64,000 bases of DNA from Nonomuraea zeae (GTDB lineage: Bacteria > Actinomycetota > Actinomycetes > Streptosporangiales > Streptosporangiaceae). The stretch spans positions 40,716 through 104,715 of the forward strand of contig NZ_VCKX01000009.1 of the NCBI RefSeq assembly GCF_005889725.1, in the 5' to 3' direction. Shown piece after piece: positions 24,138-31,710 of the stretch (position 1 is the first letter of the stretch; each line of letters begins with the position of its first letter). The translations under genes were made by a program, and so were the position numbers. Below the pieces are notes generated by a model. The model was not told the origin of the DNA. It was given only the letters and a program-made list of their open reading frames with translations, and did no database searches.

Positions 24138-24238
24138 GTCCAACCAGAGCGGGGGAAGACGGCGGCGTTGGGCGACCGAGCCCGCCTGCGCGGAGCGGAG
24201 GCCATTGAACGCGCAACATGCCGGTTGGGTATGGGGGG

Positions 24239-24264
24239 CGAACCTGGCCGGATGAGGCCGCGTC
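24239..24264 (+). promoter_or_regulatory. ECF-type promoter upstream of the sigma-factor gene
   Basis: CGAACC ending at 24244 is followed after exactly 16 bases by CGTC (24261-24264). This is the -35 GAAC / -10 CGTC arrangement recognised by many ECF sigma factors. It lies about 50 bases before the GTG start, suggesting that the sigma factor drives its own gene. The match is by eye. Confidence 0.5.
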
Positions 24265-24313
24265 CTCTCCGCGTGGGGCTTGAGTGCCTGTCCTACCTGC
24301 GGGGAGGGAATCC

Positions 24314-25879
24314 GTGCCCGGATGGCCGACGGTCGATCGCGCTGACGATCACGAGCTGGTCGAGGCGCTGCGGCGGGTCGATGCCGATGCGCCGGCCAGG
24401 CTCTACGACTCCTATGCCGAGCGGCTGCACGACTACGCCTGCTCCCTGGCCGGGCAGCGGGATCTGGCGGCGGACGCCGTACACGACGCGCTGGTCACGG
24501 CGCAGGGGTGCGTGCAGCGGCTGAAGGAGCCGGCCAGGCTGCGGGCCTGGCTGTACGCGCTCACCAGGTTCCAGGTGCGGGCCAGGATGGCCCACAGGAG
24601 CGGGACCCCCGCCCACGGCATGCCGCTGCCGGAGCTGGACGAGCAGGAGGACCCGGAGCTGGCCGATCTCGTCCGCGAGACGCTCGGCGAGCTGAGCCGC
24701 AACGAGCGCGAGGTGCTTGAGCTCTCGACGCGGCACGGCCTGACGCCGTCCGAGGTCGGCGCGGTGCTCGGGCTGACCTCGCGCCAGGCCGCCGCCCGGC
24801 TCGGCCGGGCTCGCGACCTCCTGGAGAACGCCGCCGCGGCCGTGGTGCTGGCCAGGACGGGACGGGCGCACTGCCCCGACCTGTCGGCGATGGTGGACTC
24901 GTGGGAGGGCCCGCTCACCCCGCTGCTGCGGCGCCGGCTGTCTGGGCACATCGGCGGCTGCGAGGTGTGCACGGAGGGACGCCACCGCCAGGTGTCGGCC
25001 GGGCGGCTGCTGAACATGGTGCCGATCGCGTACCCCCCGATCTCCCTGCGCCGCCGGGTCGTTGACACGTGCGTCAATCCCGAACGCGACCAGACCCGCA
25101 CCCTGATCACCGATCGCGGCGACAGCTTCGACAGGTCCGGATTCCCCGTCGCCGTCGAGCCCCGGTCCCGTCGGCGCAGGCCGCGCCGGCTGGCCCCGGT
25201 GGTGCTGGCGGGCGTGTGCGTGCTGGCCGCGACGGGCGCCATGGTCGTGATCAACGGCCGCGACGCCTCCGACAGCACCGCGCTGCGCCCTTCGGCCACC
25301 CCCACGTCCTCGGGCACGGACCCGAGCCCGACGCCGGAGCCGGTGCTCGACACGGGCGAGGCCACGCCGGAGCCCACGCCGGCCCCGAGCCGCACCCCGT
25401 CGGACCGGGTCTCGCCGGGCGGGCGGCCCGCCGCCACGCGGCCGAGCACGAAGCCGGCCGCCGTGCCCACGGCGACCCGCCGCAGGCCCGTGCCGGGAGC
25501 CCGGCTCGCCGCCGCGTGCCCGCGCGCGATCGACGGCGCGGCCAAGATCGGGCTGAGCGCTCGCAACGCCTCGGTGTCCTGGGTGGCGACGGCAGCCGAG
25601 GGGCTGGACGTGTTCCCGGCGAGCGGGTCGATCAAGGCCGGCGGCTCGGTGACGGTCTGGGTCACGGTCGTGGACCCGAACGGCTCCGGCAGCGGCCGCG
25701 TCTCCATCACCTCGAACGCCGGCCCGGCCACCTGCTCGCTGTCCTGGGACGGCCGCGATCCGCAGAGCTCCGAGCCGCCGTCCGACCAGCCGACGCCCTC
25801 CACCGACCCGAGCGAGACGCCCACCGGGGCGGAGACCTCGTCCGTTAACCACGAGCAAACAGAGGCTCTGGGAGAGTGA
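24314..25879 (+). CDS. ECF sigma factor fused to zinc-finger anti-sigma-like module, TM anchor and Ig-like domain
   Basis: A 521-residue protein in five parts: sigma region 2 (~13-90; DHELVEALRRVDADAPARLYDSY, AVHDALVTAQG), region 4 (~118-172; LGELSRNEREVLELSTRHGLTPSEVGAVLGLTSRQAAARLGRA), a zinc-binding stretch with C187 and the anti-sigma H-x3-C-x2-C at H212/C216/C219, a TM helix at ~293-313 (LAPVVLAGVCVLAATGAMVVI), a Thr/Pro-rich stalk (320-395) and an Ig/BACON-like outside domain (398-478) with two cysteines. This is sigma, anti-sigma and receptor in one chain. Release would need proteolysis, which is inferred. GTG start with GGGGAGGGA three bases upstream. No separate anti-sigma gene adjoins. 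Confidence 0.85.
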   Translation: MPGWPTVDRADDHELVEALRRVDADAPARLYDSYAERLHDYACSLAGQRDLAADAVHDALVTAQGCVQRLKEPARLRAWLYALTRFQVRARMAHRSGTPAHGMPLPELDEQEDPELADLVRETLGELSRNEREVLELSTRHGLTPSEVGAVLGLTSRQAAARLGRARDLLENAAAAVVLARTGRAHCPDLSAMVDSWEGPLTPLLRRRLSGHIGGCEVCTEGRHRQVSAGRLLNMVPIAYPPISLRRRVVDTCVNPERDQTRTLITDRGDSFDRSGFPVAVEPRSRRRRPRRLAPVVLAGVCVLAATGAMVVINGRDASDSTALRPSATPTSSGTDPSPTPEPVLDTGEATPEPTPAPSRTPSDRVSPGGRPAATRPSTKPAAVPTATRRRPVPGARLAAACPRAIDGAAKIGLSARNASVSWVATAAEGLDVFPASGSIKAGGSVTVWVTVVDPNGSGSGRVSITSNAGPATCSLSWDGRDPQSSEPPSDQPTPSTDPSETPTGAETSSVNHEQTEALGE

Positions 25880-26174
25880 GAGTGCAAAGCAGCTCTCAAC
25901 TCACAGTAGATCCACAGTTTTGATCGACAAATGGGTATAAATCGGACCCTGACTCGAAGATCCTAGGCCACATAGGGCATTCTGGTGTGCTTGGGGACCG
26001 CGTCGGGGTTAGAGACCACTTGACCTTGTGTTGAAGGTCACACAAGAAATCTCTTCCTGCGGTAAACCGGAGTGCGTCGCCAAGCGTCGGCATTGACGTG
26101 TCCAGGCGCGGATTGGTCCCATGAACTGGCGATCGATCGCGCCGCAACCAGTAAGAGCAGGAGAGAAACAGGAG
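25877..26174. other. Control region before the polysaccharide operon (295 bp, no gene)
   Basis: Just after the sigma-gene stop is a weak stem TGAGAG/CTCTCA (25877-25882 and 25893-25898). The rest is visibly richer in A and T than the surroundings, with TATAAA near 25937 and the long inverted repeat at 26021-26040. I see no convincing reading frame on either strand. It probably carries the promoter of the polysaccharide operon. Confidence 0.5.
26021..26040. promoter_or_regulatory. Inverted repeat, operator candidate of the polysaccharide operon
   Basis: TGACCTT (26021-26027) and AAGGTCA (26034-26040) are perfect complements around six bases. This is a dimer-site geometry about 155 bases before the first start codon. 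No cognate regulator gene is adjacent. Confidence 0.5.
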
Positions 26175-26543
26175 ATGCTCAAGCACCGCAGAGCGCTGGC
26201 ATGGCTGCTGGCGCTCGCATGCATAGCGGGGGCGGCCGTGGCGCTGTTCGACATAGAGACGCCACTGCGCCCGTTCTTGATCTCTCTGTTCCTTCTGGTC
26301 GTGCCAGGGGCGGCAGTTGTGGGACTGTTGCGTGATCGTGATCCCCTTGCCGCACTATCAGTAGGAGCTGCGGCAAGCCTCGTACTGAACGTGCTCCTCG
26401 CCCAGGCCATGCTGCTGTTCAACGCGTGGTCTCCCAGGGCGGGTGTGGCGACGGTCGCCGTGCTCGGAGGGTTCATGTACGTGCTTCGCGTGTTGTACCG
26501 GGGGAAGAGCATGCAGACCGAACAGGGGGCCAGGGCAAGGTGA
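26175..26543 (+). CDS. Small four-TM membrane protein
   Basis: About 122 residues with four hydrophobic segments: ALAWLLALACIAGAAVALF, FLISLFLLVVPGAAVVGLL, LAALSVGAAASLVLNVLLAQAMLLF and GVATVAVLGGFMYVLRVLY. No family is recognised. ATG at 26175 follows CAGGAG elements; ATG 26121 would add 18 residues without a ribosome-binding site. Its stop overlaps the GTG of the acyltransferase (26540-26543). It opens the operon and may be an accessory of the export or acyl-transfer machinery. Third-position GC is lower than in most neighbours. Confidence 0.65.
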   Translation: MLKHRRALAWLLALACIAGAAVALFDIETPLRPFLISLFLLVVPGAAVVGLLRDRDPLAALSVGAAASLVLNVLLAQAMLLFNAWSPRAGVATVAVLGGFMYVLRVLYRGKSMQTEQGARAR

Positions 26544-27670
26544 ACATCCAGGTAGTTCGGCCGAGAGACCTCGGAGACTCCGAACGCGCACGCTGGCGAG
26601 AGCTGCAGAAGGCAGACCCCAGTCTGGACAACCCGTTCCTGTCGGTGGAATTCGCCGTCGCGATGGACCGCTTGCGCGATTACGTGAGGGTGGCGGTCAT
26701 CTCCGACGGAAACGGCATCGCGGGATTCTTCCCGTACGAGCGGCACAGTTTCGGCATCGGGAAGCCGCTCGGCGGCTTCCTCACTACGTGTCACGGTTTG
26801 ATCTCGATCCCCGAGCTTCAGCTGGACGCGAAGGCTCTGCTGCGGGCGTGCAAGCTCAGCGTGTTCGACTTCGACCACCTGGTGGCGGGGCAGCCGACGT
26901 TCGCGCCCTACGAGGCCGACGTCCGGCCGGCGCCGGTCATGGACTTCACCGCCGGGTACGAAGCCTGGATCGAGCAGGTCAAGTCCAACTCGCCGAAGAA
27001 CCTCAAGACCGTCCGCTACAAGGAGCGCAAGCTCGGCCGGGAGCAGGGGGAGTTGCGCTTCGAGTGGGCTTCGGCCGATCCGGAGGTGCTGCGCACCCTG
27101 CTGGCGTGGAAGTCGGACCAGTATCGGAGAACTGGCCGCGTGGACAGGTTCGCCCAGCCGTGGATCGTCGAATTGACGGACATGATGCATGCCGAAAAGT
27201 CATCGGACTTCGCGGGCGTCCTCACCATGCTTTATGCCGGGGACGTACCGGTGGCTGGGCATTTCGGCCTCCGTACCGCCACCACGCTTGTAGGGTGGTT
27301 CCCCGCCTACGACACCGAGTTCGGCCGTTATTCGCCGGGCATCGTCCATCATCTGCAGATGGCCGAGGCCGCCGCGAAGGACGGTCTGCACATGGTTGAC
27401 ATGGGCAAGGGCGGCAAGGAGTACAAAGACTGGCTCAAGAGCGGGGTCCTGTACGTCGCCGAAGGCCGCATCTCACGACCCTCCGCCACGGCGGCGGTTC
27501 ACTGGATGGGCCGAACTCCTTTCAACAAAGCCCGAACAATTGTCATGGATCGACCGTCTCTCTATAGAGCGGCTGACCGTGTCCTCAAGGGCTTCGGTCG
27601 GGTGCGCAGCTCGATGCAGCAGCAAGAGTCACCCAACTCAGTAGTCAAGGAACCAACGGGAGCACGCTGA
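26540..27670 (+). CDS. CelD/FemAB-like GNAT acyltransferase, paralogue 1
   Basis: A 376-residue protein of the BioF2-like/CelD (BcsL) acetyltransferase family: two GNAT-like lobes with DNPFLSVEFAVAMDRLRDYVRVAVI at the N-terminus and the conserved AGHFGLRTATTLVGWFPAYDTEFGRYSPGIVHHLQMAEAAA core in the second lobe, then DMGKGGKEYKDWL. Such enzymes decorate polysaccharides or lipids, usually with acyl groups. The GTG start overlaps the preceding stop (GTGA). It is clearly homologous along its whole length to the protein at 40007. The 3' end is less GC-rich than neighbouring genes. Confidence 0.88.
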   Translation: MNIQVVRPRDLGDSERARWRELQKADPSLDNPFLSVEFAVAMDRLRDYVRVAVISDGNGIAGFFPYERHSFGIGKPLGGFLTTCHGLISIPELQLDAKALLRACKLSVFDFDHLVAGQPTFAPYEADVRPAPVMDFTAGYEAWIEQVKSNSPKNLKTVRYKERKLGREQGELRFEWASADPEVLRTLLAWKSDQYRRTGRVDRFAQPWIVELTDMMHAEKSSDFAGVLTMLYAGDVPVAGHFGLRTATTLVGWFPAYDTEFGRYSPGIVHHLQMAEAAAKDGLHMVDMGKGGKEYKDWLKSGVLYVAEGRISRPSATAAVHWMGRTPFNKARTIVMDRPSLYRAADRVLKGFGRVRSSMQQQESPNSVVKEPTGAR

Positions 27671-27814
27671 GCGCGCTCTCACCCCCCGGCCACAGCACAC
27701 CCTCACTCCACAGGACCCTTCGATGCACTGTTCACCGGCTTCGTCATTCCCGCAGCACCCGGGGGTGGCACCGGCCGGAGCGCGGAGCGGGGTCCCGGAA
27801 GGATTTCCCTCGCC

Positions 27815-28648
27815 ATGAGTCCCGAGATAACCAAGCACAACGGCAAGCTCCAGGCCGCGCCCCTGCGATCCATGCCGCCACCGTCCAGCTTCACGCCCGT
27901 CACCCCGCACCTGGCCATTTCCCCGACGGTGAGCGTGGTCGTGCCGGCGATGAACGAGGCGGAGAACCTGCCGCACGTCTTCGCCACGTTGCCGCAGTGG
28001 GTCGACGAGATCGTGCTCGTCGACGGCAACTCCACTGACGACACCGTGGCGGTGGCCAGACGGCTGCGCCCGAATGTGAAGGTCGTGACGCAGACCGGCA
28101 AGGGCAAGGGCGACGCCCTGGCCGCCGGTTTCGCGGCGTGCACCAGCGACATCATCGTGATGATCGACGCCGACGGCTCGACCGACGGACGCGAGATCAT
28201 CTCGTTCGTGGGCGCGCTGGTGACCGGTGCCGACTTCGTCAAGGGCACCCGTTACGCCCCCGGCGGCGGCAGCGACGACCTGACGCTCAACCGGCGGCTT
28301 GGCAACAAGGTCCTCACCGGGATCGTCAATGTCATGTATCGCACCCAGTACACCGACCTGTGCTACGGCTACAACGCCTTCTGGGCCCGCCACCTCGACG
28401 TACTCGACCTCGACTGCGACGGCTTCGAGGTGGAGACTTTGATGAACGTGCGTGCCGCCAAGGCCGGGTTGAAGGTGCACGAGGTGCCGAGTCACGAACG
28501 TAACCGCATTCACGGCGAGAGCAACCTTCGCGCCGTACGAGATGGCTTCCGTGTGCTCAAGACCATCCTGAAGGAGTGGCGTCGCCAGCCCTCTCCTGCA
28601 CAGCCTGAGCCCACCGCCACTCCCGCCGCTGACCGAGGCGTCGCTTAA
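27815..28648 (+). CDS. Glycosyltransferase family 2
   Basis: A 277-residue GT-A enzyme. VSVVVPAMNEAENLPHVFATLPQWVDEIVLVDGNSTDDTV is the nucleotide-sugar-binding start, IVMIDADGSTD holds the DxD metal site, and NRRLGNKVLTGIVNVMYRTQYTDLCYGYNAF matches the DPM1/GtrB-like polyprenyl-phosphate glycosyltransferase branch. There is no TM segment. It probably charges or extends a lipid-linked intermediate. ATG at 27815 has GGAAGGA upstream. The 144 bases before it hold nothing I can interpret. Confidence 0.88.
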   Translation: MSPEITKHNGKLQAAPLRSMPPPSSFTPVTPHLAISPTVSVVVPAMNEAENLPHVFATLPQWVDEIVLVDGNSTDDTVAVARRLRPNVKVVTQTGKGKGDALAAGFAACTSDIIVMIDADGSTDGREIISFVGALVTGADFVKGTRYAPGGGSDDLTLNRRLGNKVLTGIVNVMYRTQYTDLCYGYNAFWARHLDVLDLDCDGFEVETLMNVRAAKAGLKVHEVPSHERNRIHGESNLRAVRDGFRVLKTILKEWRRQPSPAQPEPTATPAADRGVA

Positions 28649-28659
28649 GAAGGATCGTT

Positions 28660-29601
28660 GTGAACACGTCTGTTGTCATCTGCGTCTACACCGAGGAGCG
28701 GTGGGAGGACATCAGGCAGGCAGTCGAGTCGGTCGAGAACCAGACGCGCCCGGCACACGAGCTGATCCTGGTGGTCGACTACAACCCGGAGCTGCACCTC
28801 AAGCTCAAGCGTGAATATCCACGGGCCATTGTGGTGGAGAACACGCACGAGCAGGGGCTGTCCGGGGGCAAGAACACCGGCGTGGCCACGGCCAACGGTG
28901 AGGTTGTCGCCTTTCTCGACGACGACGCGGTCGCCGACGCCGGGTGGCTGGAGGCTTTGGAGGAGGGCTTCCAGGAACCCGGCGTGGTGGGCGTCGGAGG
29001 TCGGACCGACCCCCTGTGGGCGTCCAAGCGCAGGCCGCGGTGGTTCCCGTACGAGTTCGACTGGACTGTCGGGTGCTCCTACCGCGGCATGCCCGCGGTC
29101 CGGGCGCCGATCCGCAACGTGATGGGCGGCAACGCCGCCTTCCTGCGCGAGGTCGTGTCCGACGTCGGCGGGTTCCACAGCGGCATCGGCCGCAGCGTGC
29201 AGGGACGCAAGTCGCGCCCGCTGGGGTGTGAGGAGACGGAGTTCTGCATCAGGCTGAGCCAGCGCAAGCCGGGCTCGGTCATGCTGTTCGAGCCGCGCGC
29301 GGTGATCGGGCACAAGGTGTCCAAGCAGCGCGAGGGCTTCGCCTACTTCCGGTCCAGGTGTTACGCGGAAGGGCTGTCGAAGGCCCTGGTGACGCAGGAG
29401 GTCGGCACGCAGGACGGGCTGGCCAGCGAGCGGGCGCACGCGATCAAGACGCTCCCGCTCGGCGCGCTGCGCGGGGTCGGCGAGGCCCTCCGGGGTGACG
29501 TCGGCGGGCTCGGCCGGGCCGCCGCGATCGTGATCGGGCTGGCCTGGACGACCTGGGGCTACGTGGTGGGTTCGGTACGTCTGAAGGTGAAGCGATCATG
29601 A
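28660..29601 (+). CDS. Glycosyltransferase family 2
   Basis: A 313-residue GT-A enzyme starting GTG: SVVICVYTEERWEDIRQAVESVENQTRPAHELILVVD, with LSGGKNTGVATANGEVVAFLDDDAVAD carrying the DDD metal motif and the later CEETEFCIRLSQR acidic catalytic region (ED/EE-x-D/E). The C-terminus has a hydrophobic stretch (AAAIVIGLAWTTWGYVVGSV) that may anchor it to the membrane. It begins 11 bases after the previous stop and overlaps the deacetylase start by four bases. Confidence 0.9.
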   Translation: MNTSVVICVYTEERWEDIRQAVESVENQTRPAHELILVVDYNPELHLKLKREYPRAIVVENTHEQGLSGGKNTGVATANGEVVAFLDDDAVADAGWLEALEEGFQEPGVVGVGGRTDPLWASKRRPRWFPYEFDWTVGCSYRGMPAVRAPIRNVMGGNAAFLREVVSDVGGFHSGIGRSVQGRKSRPLGCEETEFCIRLSQRKPGSVMLFEPRAVIGHKVSKQREGFAYFRSRCYAEGLSKALVTQEVGTQDGLASERAHAIKTLPLGALRGVGEALRGDVGGLGRAAAIVIGLAWTTWGYVVGSVRLKVKRS

Positions 29602-30401
29602 TCCGGGTCCCCATCCTCATGTACCACTCGGTCACCGACAGCCCGAACGACGAGACCAAGCCGCACTCGGTGCGGCCCTCGGACCTGGCCGAGCAGCTCG
29701 CCTATCTCTCCGAGAGCGGCTTCACGCCGCTCACGCTGGGCGACCTGGTGGCCTCGCTCAACAAGAACAACGGCCGCTCGGTGCCGGAGAAGCCGATCGT
29801 GGTCACGTTCGACGACGGCTACGCGGACTTCCACGGTCACGCGCTGCCGCTGCTCGAACGCTACAACTTCCCCGCCACGGTCTTCCTGACCAGCGGCTGG
29901 GTGGCCGACGCCGGCGCGGACGCCGCGGGCCGGCCGCTCGACGACATGCTGTCCTGGGGCCAGGCCCGCGAGGCCGCCCAGACCGGCATCGAGATCGGCG
30001 GCCACAGCCACAGCCACCCCCAGCTCGACCAGCTCCGGCTCGAAGAGCTCCGGCAGGAGCTGCGCAAGAACAAGGGCCTGCTGGAGGAGAAGATCGGTGC
30101 GCCGGTCGCCACCATGGCCTACCCCTATGGATACTCCAGCGCCCGCGTACGCCGCGAAGTGCGTAAGGCCGGCTATTTCGCCGCCTGCGCCGTGAGCAAC
30201 ACCATCGCCGCGGACCGGCACGACATGCTCGCCATCCCCCGGTTGACGGTCGGCAAGGGCACGACCATCAACATGTTCAAGCGCGCCGTCGAAGGCAACG
30301 CCGTACCCCTCATCTACCTGCGCGAGCGCATCCTCACCAAGGGGTACGCGGTCGTGCGCAGGACGAGGTACGGGTTGCAGCGGGTGCGCGGAAATGTCTA
30401 G
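29598..30401 (+). CDS. Polysaccharide deacetylase (NodB/CE4)
   Basis: A 267-residue CE4 domain. Motif 1 is VTFDDGYAD (catalytic base D and metal D), motif 2 is HSHSHPQL, and the later motif is MAYPYGY. The start ILMYHSVTD is the PgaB/IcaB-like entry. It removes acetyl groups from amino sugars of a surface polymer. I see no signal peptide, so it may act on intermediates in the cytosol. Overlaps of four and eight bases with its neighbours show tight coupling. Confidence 0.9.
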   Translation: MIRVPILMYHSVTDSPNDETKPHSVRPSDLAEQLAYLSESGFTPLTLGDLVASLNKNNGRSVPEKPIVVTFDDGYADFHGHALPLLERYNFPATVFLTSGWVADAGADAAGRPLDDMLSWGQAREAAQTGIEIGGHSHSHPQLDQLRLEELRQELRKNKGLLEEKIGAPVATMAYPYGYSSARVRREVRKAGYFAACAVSNTIAADRHDMLAIPRLTVGKGTTINMFKRAVEGNAVPLIYLRERILTKGYAVVRRTRYGLQRVRGNV

Positions 30402-31710
30402 CGTCTGGGCGAAGGTCCTTCGCGACCTGCGTAACCCGCTGTTCCGGCAGGGCTACGCGCTGATGGCGAACACCGTCGTCACCGGCGTGCTCGGCATGGG
30501 CTACTGGCTGCTGGCCGCCCACTACTACTCGCCCGAGGAGTTCGGGCGCGGCCAGGCGGTGATCACGGCGATGCGGCTGTTCGCGTCGCTGACCGCGCTG
30601 GGCTTCGTGGGCGCGCTGGCCCGCTTCCTGCCGCTGGCCGGGCGGCGCACGCCCGAGCTGATCCTGCGCGGGTACGGCCTGGCCGCCGCCACGGGCGGGG
30701 TCGCGGCCCTCGGGTTCCTGCTGACGCTGCCGATGTGGGGGAAGACGTACTCGGTGCTGGCCGGGTTCGGCCCCGGGCTGTTCTTCCTGGCTTCCGTGGT
30801 GGTGTGGGCGGTCTTCACGCTGCAGGACGTCGTGCTGACCGGGCTGCGCAGGGCCACGTTCGTACCCCTGAACAACCTGGTCTTCGGCCTGGTCAAGATG
30901 GGCCTGCTGGTCGCGATGGCGGGGGCGCTGCCCTCGGGCGGGATCTTCGTCTCCTGGGTCATCCCGACCGCGCTCGCGCTGATCCCGGTCAACTGGCTGA
31001 TCTTCGGCGTGGTGGTGCCGAGGCACGTCAAGCAGACCGACGTCGTGGCCCAGCCGCCGCGCTTGCGCGAAATTGGAAGGTTCCTAGCTGGGGACTTCCC
31101 CGGGACGCTGTCGATCCTGGCGATCGTCTACCTGGTGCCCGTGGTGGTCGCCACGCAGGTGGGCGAGGCCACGTTCGGGCGCTTCTCGATGGCGCACACG
31201 CTGGCCAGCATGATCGAGCTGCTGGCCATGAACATGGCGGTGTCGCTGACCGTCGAGGGCTCTTTCGATCGTGCCAAACTGGCCCTGAACTGCCGGCGGG
31301 CGCTCCGGCGCGCCTTCATGATCGTGACTCCGATCATCGTGGTGGCGATCCTGGGGGCGCCGCTGATCCTGACCATCTTCGGGTCGGAGTTCGCCGACGA
31401 GGGCACGACCCTGCTGCGGCTGATGGCGCTGGCGGTGCTGCCCCGGGTGCTGATCGAGGTCTACCTGAGCGCCCTGCGGGCGCAGAGCAGGGCGCGGACG
31501 CTGGCGATCGTCCAGATCGGGCTCGCCGTGCTGGTGCTGGTGTCCACTGTGGGGCTCTTCCCCTTCGCCGGAGTCAACGCGGTGGGGTACGGACTGCTCT
31601 TCAGCGAGCTTCTGATGGCACTTTTGATCTTCGGAAATCTACGTAAAATTCTCAAGTTTGGCGATACTGGGACGCCGACTGTCACCCAGGGGTCGTCCGG
31701 GGCCGCATGA
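30394..31710 (+). CDS. Wzx-like oligosaccharide flippase
   Basis: A 438-residue MOP-superfamily transporter with about twelve TM segments: FRQGYALMANTVVTGVLGMGYWLLAAHYYSPEEFGRGQAV is the polysaccharide_synt N-terminus, and LGAPLILTIFGSEFADEGTTLLRLMALAVLPRVL the C-terminal core. It moves lipid-linked repeat units across the membrane. Its start overlaps the deacetylase by eight bases and its end overlaps the next gene by four. It is the export step of the cluster. Confidence 0.9.
   Translation: MSSVWAKVLRDLRNPLFRQGYALMANTVVTGVLGMGYWLLAAHYYSPEEFGRGQAVITAMRLFASLTALGFVGALARFLPLAGRRTPELILRGYGLAAATGGVAALGFLLTLPMWGKTYSVLAGFGPGLFFLASVVVWAVFTLQDVVLTGLRRATFVPLNNLVFGLVKMGLLVAMAGALPSGGIFVSWVIPTALALIPVNWLIFGVVVPRHVKQTDVVAQPPRLREIGRFLAGDFPGTLSILAIVYLVPVVVATQVGEATFGRFSMAHTLASMIELLAMNMAVSLTVEGSFDRAKLALNCRRALRRAFMIVTPIIVVAILGAPLILTIFGSEFADEGTTLLRLMALAVLPRVLIEVYLSALRAQSRARTLAIVQIGLAVLVLVSTVGLFPFAGVNAVGYGLLFSELLMALLIFGNLRKILKFGDTGTPTVTQGSSGAA

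Noticed and set aside
25896..26186. A 96-codon minus-strand frame in the control region before the glycan operon
   Set aside because: It starts inside the small membrane-protein gene, has no ribosome-binding site and no sensible composition.
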